Origin: Bradyrhizobium sp. LMTR 3 | GTDB lineage: Bacteria; Pseudomonadota; Alphaproteobacteria; Rhizobiales; Xanthobacteraceae | Reading direction: 5' to 3' | Assembly (NCBI RefSeq): GCF_001693485.1 | Contig: NZ_MAXC01000008.1 | Coordinates: 112,151-176,150 of the forward strand | Length of the DNA stretch: 64,000 bases | Notes under the pieces: model-generated | What the model was told of the DNA's origin: nothing | What the model saw: the letters and a program-made list of their open reading frames with translations, nothing else | Databases searched by the model: none | Made by a program: the position numbers and the translations under genes | Shown here: piece by piece, positions 8,918 to 16,306 of the stretch | How the letters are laid out: each line of letters opens with the position of its first letter | Position numbering within the stretch: position 1 is the stretch's first letter

Positions 8918-10270
8918 CTACGACAGCCGCATGTCCAATAACCGGCGGCCTTCGGTCTTCAGCAGTTTCTTCACCGCACTTGATGCGGCGATCTCGCCCT
9001 GGTTGGCGTAGGCCTCGTGGTTCTTCTCGATGTCCTCGAGCCGGTAGAGGTAATTGACCATGACCCCGGCAGATTCCCGCAGGCCCTTTGGCGAGAGGTC
9101 GCCGAGCCAGTCGATCTTCTCCAGCCGTGCGCCGTTGCCGATGTGGAAGCGGGCCACCGAATCGACCAGCCGGCCCTTCGGCGTGCGGGCTTTCAGGAAA
9201 TAGTACGCCGCCAGCGGCTCCAGCACGGTGCGCAATTGCGCCGTCAGTTCGTCATTCTCGAACCAGTCCGGCTTGTCGAGGCTTTCGAGCAGTATCCGCT
9301 CCTCGTCGCCGACAGGAACATTGTCGGCCTGCTTCAGCCATTGCATGAAGCCCGGCACCGGCGACAGCGTGATGAAGGTGTCGAGCTTCGGCAGTTCACG
9401 CCGCAATTCCTCGACCACCTGCTTGATCAGGAAGCTGCCGAAGGAAATGCCGCCAAGCCCTTTCTGCGTATTCGAGATCGAATAGAACACCGCGGTGCGC
9501 GCACGTTCGATCGGCACCGGCTGCCGCTCGGCGGCGAGCAGCGGCGCGATCGCGGTCGGAATTGTCTCGGTCAGCGCGACCTCGACGAAGATCAGCGGTT
9601 CGTCGTTGAGTTGGGGATGGAAGAAGGCGTAGCAACGCCGGTCGACGGGATCGATGCGGCGGCGCAAATCGTTCCAGTCGCGGATTTCGTGCACGGCTTC
9701 ATAGCGAATGATCTGTTCCAGAATATTGGCCGGCGTCGACCAGTCTATCCTCCGCAGCACGAGAAATCCCCTGTTGAACCAAGAAGACAGCAAATGCACC
9801 ACGTCGCGGTCGAGCGCGGCCAGATCCTTGTTGCCCTTCATCAGGGAAAGCAGGTCGGCGCGCATCGCCACCAGCTCGCTGGTGCCGCCGGGCGCTCGGT
9901 TGAGCCGGCGGATCAGTTCCTGCCGCCGCGGCTCGGAGGCAAAATGAAGGTCGCTGGCATCGCTGTCGTTCGGCTGGCTGCGCCAGCTCTCGATCGCCTG
10001 CGACAGCTTCTCGCGGTCGGGGCCGAAGTTGCGGGCCAGCGTTTCGAAGAAGGTGACGCGGCCGGCGACGTCGAGATCGTGGTAGCGATCGAGCACCTCG
10101 CGCGCCATCGCGGTGCCGGAGGCTTCGCCGCGGCCCGACAGCAGCGCTTCACATAATTCGATCAGTTCTGAGGCGTCCTGGCCGTCGTCGGACGGTCCGG
10201 CCCGTCGCAGCAGTGTACGGCCGCGTTCTGATATCGTCGCGAGAAGATCGGAGAAAAAGGCATTGGCCAT
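8918..10270 (-). CDS. Malonyl-CoA decarboxylase
   Basis: This 450-residue enzyme releases CO2 from malonyl-CoA to give acetyl-CoA. The helical N-terminal region runs to about residue 140. The GNAT-like catalytic domain follows, with FYSISNTQKGLGGISFGSFL (catalytic Ser region), LSPVPGFMQWL, and DSVARFHIGNGARLEKIDWL, where the family's catalytic His is found. The ATG at 10270 was chosen over an upstream frame that reads through a dispersed repeat. In rhizobia malonyl-CoA decarboxylase is usually next to malonyl-CoA synthetase and a dicarboxylate carrier; neither is seen here, so this is a stand-alone copy. Confidence 0.9.
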   Translation of the reverse strand: MANAFFSDLLATISERGRTLLRRAGPSDDGQDASELIELCEALLSGRGEASGTAMAREVLDRYHDLDVAGRVTFFETLARNFGPDREKLSQAIESWRSQPNDSDASDLHFASEPRRQELIRRLNRAPGGTSELVAMRADLLSLMKGNKDLAALDRDVVHLLSSWFNRGFLVLRRIDWSTPANILEQIIRYEAVHEIRDWNDLRRRIDPVDRRCYAFFHPQLNDEPLIFVEVALTETIPTAIAPLLAAERQPVPIERARTAVFYSISNTQKGLGGISFGSFLIKQVVEELRRELPKLDTFITLSPVPGFMQWLKQADNVPVGDEERILLESLDKPDWFENDELTAQLRTVLEPLAAYYFLKARTPKGRLVDSVARFHIGNGARLEKIDWLGDLSPKGLRESAGVMVNYLYRLEDIEKNHEAYANQGEIAASSAVKKLLKTEGRRLLDMRLS

Positions 10271-10384
10271 GTGGCGGGTCGAGTCCAGCGGGGTTTTGCG
10301 GAATCTTACATGGGATTTAGGTCGGTGCCGATCACAATCAAGCGTATGGACCGTACGGAAATATGTCATGTCTCCCAGAGCACT

Positions 10385-10476
10385 GTCATGGCCGGGCTTG
10401 ACCCGGCCATCCATCCCCTTCTTGGAAAAAGCATTTCACGAAGGTGATGGATACGCGGGTCAAGCCCGCGTATGAC
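10385..10476. repeat. Palindromic intergenic repeat, family C (copy 1)
   Basis: It opens GTCATGGCCGGGCTTGACCC and closes GGGTCAAGCCCGCGTATGAC. A shorter element with matching ends is at 39425-39476. It separates the malonyl-CoA decarboxylase gene from the AraC-family gene. Nothing else is seen in 10271-10485. Confidence 0.7.
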
Positions 10477-10485
10477 AAGTCCGCC

Positions 10486-11295
10486 TCACTCCCTCCCGGC
10501 GAATTCCGTCGGTGTTTTGCCGGTAACCTGCCGGAAAGCATGGGAAAACGCCGGCACGCTGGCATAGCCCAAATCCGAGGCAAGCTGCTTGACGGACACG
10601 CCGGCATCCGTCGACAGCTTCTCGATTGCCGCTGCAATCCGGGCGCGCTGGCACCAGCTCTTGAAGCTCAATTGCGTCTCCGACGAGAACAGCCGCGACA
10701 ACGTCCGCACCGAGGTGCCGACCTCGCGCGCCAGCGTTTCGATCTCATGGTCGCCGGTTGGGTCCGCGAGCACGATGTCGGCGGCGCGCCGGCAGCGCAG
10801 CTCGCGCGGCAGCGGGATGAAGGTCGCCGAATCTTCCGCCTGGTCGAGCTCCATCATGGCCAGTCGCAGCAGAAGCTCGATTCGCTCGCGGTCGCCGCGA
10901 TCGTCGAACAAGGCCAGGATGGTCTGATGCAGGAGCGGCGACACCCGCACCACGAATTCCGCATCCAGGCTGTGGCTGCGCACCTCGCGCTGCAGCCAGT
11001 CAAGTTCGAAATAGAGCGTCCGCATCTCGATATCGGCGAGCACGTCGATCGCATGCTCCGATAGTGCGGGCACCCACACCGCACGGTCCGGCGGCACCAG
11101 CCAGCGCCCCTTTGGCGTCGTCACCTGCATGGTGCCCTTCGCCGCATAGACGAGCTGCGCCTCGCGGTGCATGTGGGTGTCGAGCCGGACGCCCTTCCGG
11201 TAGCTGTTCGCAATCATGTGGATGCCGTCGCCGGTGGAGATGCGGCGCCCGATAATGGCGGCAATTGGCTTTTCGGCGATATTCATTGGCGACAT
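10486..11295 (-). CDS. AraC family transcriptional regulator with cupin sensor
   Basis: The protein has 269 residues. The N-terminal half is a small cupin-like sensor (THMHREAQLVYAAKGTMQV, then VPPDRAVWVPALSEH). The C-terminal 100 residues hold the two helix-turn-helix motifs of AraC/XylS proteins, including ASVPAFSHAFRQVTGKTPTE at the end. The gene is divergent from the MFS transporter gene with 59 bp between the start codons, so it very likely controls that transporter, itself, or both. The effector is unknown. Confidence 0.88.
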   Translation of the reverse strand: MSPMNIAEKPIAAIIGRRISTGDGIHMIANSYRKGVRLDTHMHREAQLVYAAKGTMQVTTPKGRWLVPPDRAVWVPALSEHAIDVLADIEMRTLYFELDWLQREVRSHSLDAEFVVRVSPLLHQTILALFDDRGDRERIELLLRLAMMELDQAEDSATFIPLPRELRCRRAADIVLADPTGDHEIETLAREVGTSVRTLSRLFSSETQLSFKSWCQRARIAAAIEKLSTDAGVSVKQLASDLGYASVPAFSHAFRQVTGKTPTEFAGRE

Positions 11296-11354
11296 CCCGT
11301 CAGGACAACCCCGTATAACCTATTTCGGAAAATTGCGGGATTCGGGAATCGACC

Positions 11355-12548
11355 ATGAACAGCCCAAGGAACAGCCCGAGCCGGGTGATCACTTTCGTCA
11401 ACGCCGCCCACTTCATCGACCATTATTCGATGCTGATCTTTGCCGCCGCCGTCATCATCATGGGCCCGGCGCTCGGCATGGCCTATTCGGAGCTGTTGCC
11501 TTACGCCACCCCGGGCTTCGTCGCATTCGGCGCGGGCTCGCTCGTCACCGGCTGGCTCGGCGACCGCTGGAGCCGGCGGCACATGATGGTGATATTTTTC
11601 CTCGGCATCGGCGCGTCGATGATCGCCGTCGGCTTCGTGCAAACGCCCTTACAACTCGGCGCGGCGCTGCTGGCGATCGGCTTGTTCGCCTCGATCTATC
11701 ATCCGGTCGGCACCGCGATGATCGTGTCCTATGCCGACAAACTCGGCCGCGAAATGGGCCTGAACGGCGTCTGGGGCAATCTCGGCGTGGCGTCCTCGGC
11801 GCTGGTCACCGGCGTGATCGGGCAATATCTCGGCTGGCGCTGGGCCTTCATCGCGCCGGGAATCGTCACGATCCTGATCGGCGCGGCCTTTGCGCTGATG
11901 GTGGTGCACGAGGACCGAACCGGCACCAGGCAGGCCGCAGCGCAGGCACGGGTTGCGAAAGAAGACATGTGGCGGGTGTTTTTGGCGCTTCTGATCGTGG
12001 TGATCGCGATATCCACGACCTTCAACGCCATCACCGTGGCGATGCCGAAACTGTTCGCCGAGCGGCTGGCCGGCCTGACCAACAGTCCGGCCCTGCTCGG
12101 GGTGATCGCGGCCGGCGTCTACGTGTTCGGCGCGATGACGCAATATACCATCGGGAAGCTGATCGACCATTATTCGCTGAAGGCCTTGATGCTGCCGCTG
12201 TCGTTCCTGCTGGCGCCGTTCATGTACTTCGCGGCGACGCTGTCGAACCTGCCGCTGATCATCGCTTCCATCGGCATCGTGATGGGTGCGTTCGGGCAGG
12301 TTACCGTCAACGACGCCATGGTCGGCAAGTACACCACCGAAGAATGGCGCTCGCGCGCCTATTCGGTGCGCTACTTCGTCGGCTTCACCGCGGCGGGCGC
12401 CTCCGTCGGCCTGGTGGCGTGGCTCTACGAGAAGGGCGGCTTCGTCACCATGCTGCAGGCGTTCGGCGCGCTGTGCCTTTTGGTGATCGTGGCGGCGATC
12501 ATCCTGCCGCAGGAGATCAAGGTACCGGCCGCGCAAACCGCGCCGTGA
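11355..12548 (+). CDS. MFS transporter
   Basis: This 397-residue membrane protein has about twelve predicted hydrophobic segments. The loop GSLVTGWLGDRWSRRHMMV after the second segment is the family's conserved G-x-x-x-D-R-x-x-R-R motif. The second half repeats the fold after a charged loop (EDRTGTRQAAAQARVAKED). The most likely role is export or uptake of a small organic compound. It is paired head-to-head with the AraC/cupin regulator. The ATG at 11355 follows directly on the intergenic region. The family is too broad for a substrate call. Confidence 0.85.
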   Translation: MNSPRNSPSRVITFVNAAHFIDHYSMLIFAAAVIIMGPALGMAYSELLPYATPGFVAFGAGSLVTGWLGDRWSRRHMMVIFFLGIGASMIAVGFVQTPLQLGAALLAIGLFASIYHPVGTAMIVSYADKLGREMGLNGVWGNLGVASSALVTGVIGQYLGWRWAFIAPGIVTILIGAAFALMVVHEDRTGTRQAAAQARVAKEDMWRVFLALLIVVIAISTTFNAITVAMPKLFAERLAGLTNSPALLGVIAAGVYVFGAMTQYTIGKLIDHYSLKALMLPLSFLLAPFMYFAATLSNLPLIIASIGIVMGAFGQVTVNDAMVGKYTTEEWRSRAYSVRYFVGFTAAGASVGLVAWLYEKGGFVTMLQAFGALCLLVIVAAIILPQEIKVPAAQTAP

Positions 12549-12718
12549 CGGCATTAATCGCTTGAACATGCACACTTTCCGTCATGGCTGGGCATGACGA
12601 ACGGAGGTACTGGCGCGTGCTAGCCGCGACGATTTGTTGCGGTGCAATAGCTACGCTGTGGCCGTGAACTCAAACAGAACACTTGACCATTGCTGCCCTC
12701 CTTGTGTGAGGTGAGCGC

Positions 12719-13135
12719 ATGACCCGAATCCGGCTTTTCCTTTGCATCATTGCGATATCTGCGCCTTCGCTGGCGACGGCGCAGACCATGAAATTCGAGC
12801 AGGCCGCGGCCATGCTGGCGGCGAGCTGCGGGAAGGACATCGATGACAATTGCCGCGGCGTCAATCTCGACGCGACGCGCCTGAAGGAGTGCCTAGGCCG
12901 CAACCAGGACGTGGTGTCGGCGAAGTGCAAGACCGATTATCCCCAGGCCCTCGGCGCCATCCAGCAGCGCATTACCGCGCGCACCTCCCTTGTGAGACTG
13001 TGCAATTGGGAATTGAACCGTTTCTGCGGCGAGGTTCGGACCGATCCTGTCAAGGGTCTGCAATGCCTGCTGGAATCCACCCAGAAGGCGACCCCGAACT
13101 GCAACAAGGCGATCAGCGCCGCGGGGTATCGCTGA
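12719..13135 (+). CDS. Secreted cysteine-rich repeat protein
   Basis: This 138-residue protein has a signal peptide ending near ATAQT (residue 22). The mature part has eight cysteines in two similar blocks: CGKDIDDNCRGVN with ECLGRNQDVVSAKC, then CNWELNRFCGEV with CLLESTQKATPNC. This spacing resembles the Cys-rich repeat of the Golgi/FGFR-type (GLG1-like) domain found in many rhizobial secreted proteins. It is probably a disulfide-stabilised periplasmic protein of unknown role. Its stop codon overlaps the ATG of the next gene (TGATG), which implies coupled translation with the OmpA-like protein. Confidence 0.8.
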   Translation: MTRIRLFLCIIAISAPSLATAQTMKFEQAAAMLAASCGKDIDDNCRGVNLDATRLKECLGRNQDVVSAKCKTDYPQALGAIQQRITARTSLVRLCNWELNRFCGEVRTDPVKGLQCLLESTQKATPNCNKAISAAGYR

Positions 13136-13797
13136 TGCCTGGGGGAGAAAAGCTGTGCGGCATCGCTCTCGTGCTTTCCGCCGTGGCCCTGTTTGCCTTG
13201 CCGATGGCAGCGAGCCGGGCGCAAACCGCCATGTCGAGCGGGGACATCATTGAGAAGCTTGCCGTCGAAGCCGAGTCGGATATCGACCTGGCTGCGTTGC
13301 GCCAGCAGGCTGCTGACCGCATCAAGGCGAGAGCGGACGCCCAGCCGCAGAAGCGCCCACCGATCGCGCCGCAACTGACGAAGCTGCCGCAGATCCGTGT
13401 CGACGTCGTGTTCGACCAGGATTCCTCCCTGATTCGGCCGGCCTCCTACCAGACCATCGGCAGCATCGCGGACGCGCTCACAGATCCGAAGACGCGGCCC
13501 TATCGCTATCTGATCGTCGATCACGTCGAATCCGCCGGAAGGCGCGACCATAATCTGATCCTGAGCCAGCGGCGCGCCGAATCGATCCGCGACGTTCTGG
13601 TGAACACCTTCAAGGTGTCGCCCAAACGGCTTCAGGCGCTTGGTTTAGGCGAGGAGCAGTTGCAGGACGTCAATCGTCCGGCATCATCAGCCAATGCGCG
13701 CGTCCAGATCATGGCGATCGGCAAGTTCGAAACGGCCGAGCCGGCAACGCCGGCTGCGGCTCCAAAAGGCGCGGCTGCGGCAAAGAAGAAGCGCTGA
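13135..13797 (+). CDS. OmpA C-terminal domain envelope protein
   Basis: This 220-residue protein has an N-terminal hydrophobic export signal (residues about 8-30). A C-terminal OmpA/MotB-type peptidoglycan-binding domain runs from about residue 85 to 195: VDVVFDQDSSLIRPASYQTI, then LILSQRRAESIRDVLV and LGLGEEQL. The tail is Ala/Lys-rich and ends KKKR. The strong HDSxGxxxxN-type turn is changed here to DHVESAGRRDHN. The start ATG overlaps the preceding stop by one base, so the secreted Cys-rich protein and this one are probably made together and may interact in the periplasm. Confidence 0.82.
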   Translation: MPGGEKLCGIALVLSAVALFALPMAASRAQTAMSSGDIIEKLAVEAESDIDLAALRQQAADRIKARADAQPQKRPPIAPQLTKLPQIRVDVVFDQDSSLIRPASYQTIGSIADALTDPKTRPYRYLIVDHVESAGRRDHNLILSQRRAESIRDVLVNTFKVSPKRLQALGLGEEQLQDVNRPASSANARVQIMAIGKFETAEPATPAAAPKGAAAAKKKR

Positions 13798-13852
13798 TCA
13801 TCCGCGCAGGGATGAATGGGACGCCAGCCGCCGGCTTGGGAAGGAGCTCCCG

Positions 13853-14656
13853 ATGTTCAATCAACTCTCGCCGGCAACGGCCGGTCTCTTGCTGGGATTG
13901 ACAGTGATGATGACGATGCCCGCTACAGCGGATGCCCTGAAGGGTGAGATTGCGCCGACCGGCAAGCTGCGGGTGGCGATCGCGATCAGTCCGGCCGGTG
14001 GCGCGTTCTGGTCGACCAAGACCGAAACCGGTTATGCCGGCGTGCCGGTCGATCTCGGCAAGGCGATGGCGGATCAACTCGGCGTTCCCGTCGAATATGT
14101 CGCGCACAACAATTCCGGGCAGATCGTCGACGCGGCGTCGAAGGGCACCTGGGACATCACCTTCCTGCCGAGGGATCCGGAACGCGAGGGCAGGATGGCG
14201 TTCGGACCGATCTATGAGGTGTCGGATGCGACCTACATCGTCAAGCCTGGCTCGACGGTCACGAATTTCGCAACACTCGATCAACCCGGGATCAAGGTCG
14301 CGGCGGTCAACAACACGACCACGATGCGCGGCGCGATCGCGCATCTGAAGAACGCTGAGGTCACGGGCTACCAGACCTATGACGAAATCTTCGGCCTGCT
14401 CAAGAATGGCGAGATCGATGCGTTCGCGCTGTCGCGCGACCAGCTCAACGCCATGGCAAAGAGGATTCCGGGCACACGCGTGCTGGATGAAACCTTTAAG
14501 CAGACCGTGACGGCCGTAGCGGTGCCGCCCAATCATCCGCTGTCGCTGGCGTTTGCGGTCAGGTTCCTGAACGAAGCGATCTCCAACGGCACGCTGCGCA
14601 AGGCCTACGACAATAACGGCCTGAAAGATCGGCCGATCCGGACGCAAACGAAGTAG
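13853..14656 (+). CDS. Periplasmic substrate-binding protein, family 3
   Basis: This 267-residue protein has a signal peptide (to about residue 26, PATADA). A type II periplasmic binding fold of the SBP_bac_3 class follows: LKGEIAPTGKLRVAIAISPA, YAGVPVDLGKAMADQLGV and later NNTTTMRGAIAHLKNA. Such proteins normally feed an amino-acid-type ABC importer. No permease or ATPase gene is adjacent, so it is an orphan binding protein here. An AAGGAGC ribosome site precedes the ATG at 13853. It lies 55 bp after the OmpA-like gene and may share its transcript. Confidence 0.85.
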   Translation: MFNQLSPATAGLLLGLTVMMTMPATADALKGEIAPTGKLRVAIAISPAGGAFWSTKTETGYAGVPVDLGKAMADQLGVPVEYVAHNNSGQIVDAASKGTWDITFLPRDPEREGRMAFGPIYEVSDATYIVKPGSTVTNFATLDQPGIKVAAVNNTTTMRGAIAHLKNAEVTGYQTYDEIFGLLKNGEIDAFALSRDQLNAMAKRIPGTRVLDETFKQTVTAVAVPPNHPLSLAFAVRFLNEAISNGTLRKAYDNNGLKDRPIRTQTK

Positions 14657-14670
14657 GAGCTTGCTCCGCT

Positions 14671-14809
14671 GTCGTCCCGGCGAACGCCGGGCCCCATGAC
14701 CACAGGGTCGAGTTGTTGGAAGAAGCTGAGGCTCCAACGTTCGCAAAACTTTGTCCTGTGGTTATGGGTCCCGGATCGGCGCTCGCAGTGCTCGCTTGTC
14801 CGGGACGAC
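14671..14809. repeat. Palindromic intergenic repeat, family E
   Basis: Ends GTCGTCCCGG and CCGGGACGAC are inverted, with a second inverted pair CCCCATGACCACAGG / CCTGTGGTTATGGG inside. Only this copy is seen in the window. Confidence 0.7.
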
Positions 14810-14831
14810 AGTGAGTTTGCGGATTCAGTTT

Positions 14832-14945
14832 TCATTGCGAGGAACGAAACGACCAAGCATCTATCTTGCGCCACGGCGATAGGTGGATGCTTCGCGGAGC
14901 TTGTCATCGGACGCGCATTCGCGCGATCCGTTGGCTCGCAATGAC
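14832..14945. repeat. Dispersed palindromic repeat, family B (copy 2)
   Basis: It opens TCATTGCGAGGAACGAA and closes TTGGCTCGCAATGACG, with the core GATGCTTCGCGGAGCTTGTC. It shares ends and core with the copy at 5575-5693. It sits just upstream of the control region of the formate/nitrite channel gene. Confidence 0.78.
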
Positions 14946-14983
14946 GGCCAAACATGCGCACAGCGGGATCATTGCGCGGCATC

Positions 14984-14997
14984 TGTGCAACTGCACA
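14984..14997. promoter_or_regulatory. 14-bp palindrome, possible upstream activator site
   Basis: TGTGCAACTGCACA is a perfect inverted repeat (TGTGCA, AC, TGCACA). It lies about 120 bp upstream of the start expected from the sigma-54 promoter at 15083-15100, the usual distance for an enhancer-binding activator. It is not the classical NtrC order (GCAC...GTGC), so the protein that would bind is unknown. Confidence 0.4.
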
Positions 14998-15082
14998 AAT
15001 TCAGGGCACTTCACAAGACCCCGATGTTTTACGGCCCAATGGCTAAGCCACGGGAATAATGGGAGATTTCTGTACCGTCGCG

Positions 15083-15100
15083 TTGGCACATCGATTGCTT
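15083..15100 (+). promoter_or_regulatory. Sigma-54 (RpoN) promoter
   Basis: TTGGCACATCGATTGCTT has the -24 GG at 15085-15086 and the -12 GC at 15097-15098 with exactly ten bases between them. It agrees with the TGGCAC-N5-TTGC consensus at every key base. Transcription should start near 15110, leaving a leader of about 280 nt before the channel gene. Sigma-54 control fits a nitrogen-regulated nitrite or nitrate transport unit. Confidence 0.75.
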
Positions 15101-15141
15101 AATCCTGTCTCAGTCAATGACGACTGCCGTCCGTTCGGATT

Positions 15142-15198
15142 GCCAAGGCCAGCGTTGGCCGAAGGCGTTGGGATCAAGCGGCCTCGCGTGAGGCGCTT
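15142..15198 (+). promoter_or_regulatory. Two-hairpin leader element, possible NasT/ANTAR-type site
   Basis: Hairpin 1 is GGCC-AGCGTT-GGCC (15147-15160), extended by an outer GCC/GGC pair. Hairpin 2 is GCCT-CGCGTG-AGGC (15181-15194), extended by AAGC/GCTT around one bulged G. Both loops contain GCGT at the same position. ANTAR proteins such as NasT recognise paired hairpins with six-base loops that have A at 1 and G at 4; loop 1 fits, and loop 2 has C at position 1. This could be an antitermination leader for a nitrate-type transport unit. It is an inference from shape and context. Confidence 0.35.
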
Positions 15199-15392
15199 CG
15201 AGCAGTCTTCGGGACCACCTCACCATAGCTCGCGCATCCTCAGTTCCTGATCGGGCATCACCTGCGTCGTTCTGTGCCGTTGAAAAGCGGCGCGGGATTC
15301 GTCGCGCGAGGACGGCAAGATTTTTCATTTAATCGGTGCACGGCTGCGCAGCATCCGGCGCGCTTCAATGTTGTCTCGAAAGGGGAACTGGA

Positions 15393-16244
15393 ATGGCCTA
15401 TCTCGCGCCTTCGGAATTCGTGACCAAGATGGTCGACGCCGGAGAATCCAAAATCTTCATGTCGACGCGCGATACGGTCATCCGCGCCTACATGGCCGGA
15501 GCGATCCTTGCGCTTGCCGCGGCGTTTGCGATCACCATCAACGTGCAGACCGGCGTGCCGATCGTCGGCGCCGCGCTGTTCCCGGTCGGCTTCTGCATGC
15601 TGTATCTGCTCGGCTTCGACCTGCTCACCGGCGTGTTCGTGCTGGCGCCGCTGGCGCTGATCGACAAGCGCCCCGGCGTGACGCTCGGCGGCGTACTGCG
15701 CAACTGGGGCCTCGTCTTCATCGGCAATTTCGCCGGCGCTTTCACGGTCGCGGTGATGATGGCGATCGTGTTCACCTTCGGCTGGTCGCAGCCGCCGGAC
15801 AAGGTCGGCCAGGTGATCGGCACCATCGGCGAGAGCCGCACCGTCGGCTATGCCAACCATGGCGCGGCCGGCATGCTGACGCTGTTCATCCGCGGCATGC
15901 TCTGCAACTGGATGGTCTCGGCCGGTGTGGTCGGCGCGATGATTTCCACGCACGTCAGCGGCAAGGTGATCGCGATGTGGATGCCGATCATGCTGTTCTT
16001 CTTCATGACCTTCGAGCATTCCATCGTGAACATGTTCCTGTTCCCGTCGGGTCTCCTGCTCGGCGGCAAGTTCACCTGGTGGGACTACATCGTCTGGAAC
16101 GAGATTCCGACCGTGGTCGGAAACCTCGTCGGTGGTCTCGCTTTCACCGGGCTGACACTTTACGCCACTCACGTGAAGACCGGTCCGTCGCGCAGCGCGT
16201 CGGCTGCGGCATCTTCGCGGCCGTCGTCGCGCATCGCCGCTTGA
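15393..16244 (+). CDS. Formate/nitrite transporter family channel
   Basis: This 283-residue integral membrane protein has six hydrophobic segments. It carries the FNT pore signature FMTFEHSIVNMFLFP, in which the central-pore histidine is in FEHSIVNM. Relatives (FocA, NirC) move formate, nitrite or hydrosulfide across the inner membrane as pentamers. AAAGGGGA precedes the ATG at 15393. The gene is under an apparent sigma-54 promoter and is followed, 62 bp on, by a phosphatase-kinase fusion. The pairing and the promoter point to nitrite rather than formate as the physiological ion. The Ser/Ala-rich C-terminal tail (after THVKTGPS) is a possible phosphorylation target. I do not assign a gene name. 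Confidence 0.88.
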   Translation: MAYLAPSEFVTKMVDAGESKIFMSTRDTVIRAYMAGAILALAAAFAITINVQTGVPIVGAALFPVGFCMLYLLGFDLLTGVFVLAPLALIDKRPGVTLGGVLRNWGLVFIGNFAGAFTVAVMMAIVFTFGWSQPPDKVGQVIGTIGESRTVGYANHGAAGMLTLFIRGMLCNWMVSAGVVGAMISTHVSGKVIAMWMPIMLFFFMTFEHSIVNMFLFPSGLLLGGKFTWWDYIVWNEIPTVVGNLVGGLAFTGLTLYATHVKTGPSRSASAAASSRPSSRIAA

Positions 16245-16257
16245 TCTTAGGACGAGG

Positions 16258-16289
16258 ATGGGCCTCTCCTCGCAAGGGGAGAGGCCCAT
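16258..16289 (+). terminator. Hairpin between the channel and kinase genes
   Basis: ATGGGCCTCTCC (16258-16269) and GGAGAGGCCCAT (16278-16289) pair perfectly over 12 bases with an eight-base loop. No T tract follows, so it may stabilise or attenuate the transcript rather than end it. It lies 13 bases after the channel stop and 17 bases before the kinase ATG. Confidence 0.5.
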
Positions 16290-16306
16290 TGTCGTGAAAG
16301 CCGGGA

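Noticed and set aside
14866..15250. Short plus-strand frames in the region upstream of the channel gene
   Set aside because: They overlap a repeat, the sigma-54 promoter and the leader hairpins; none has a ribosome site.
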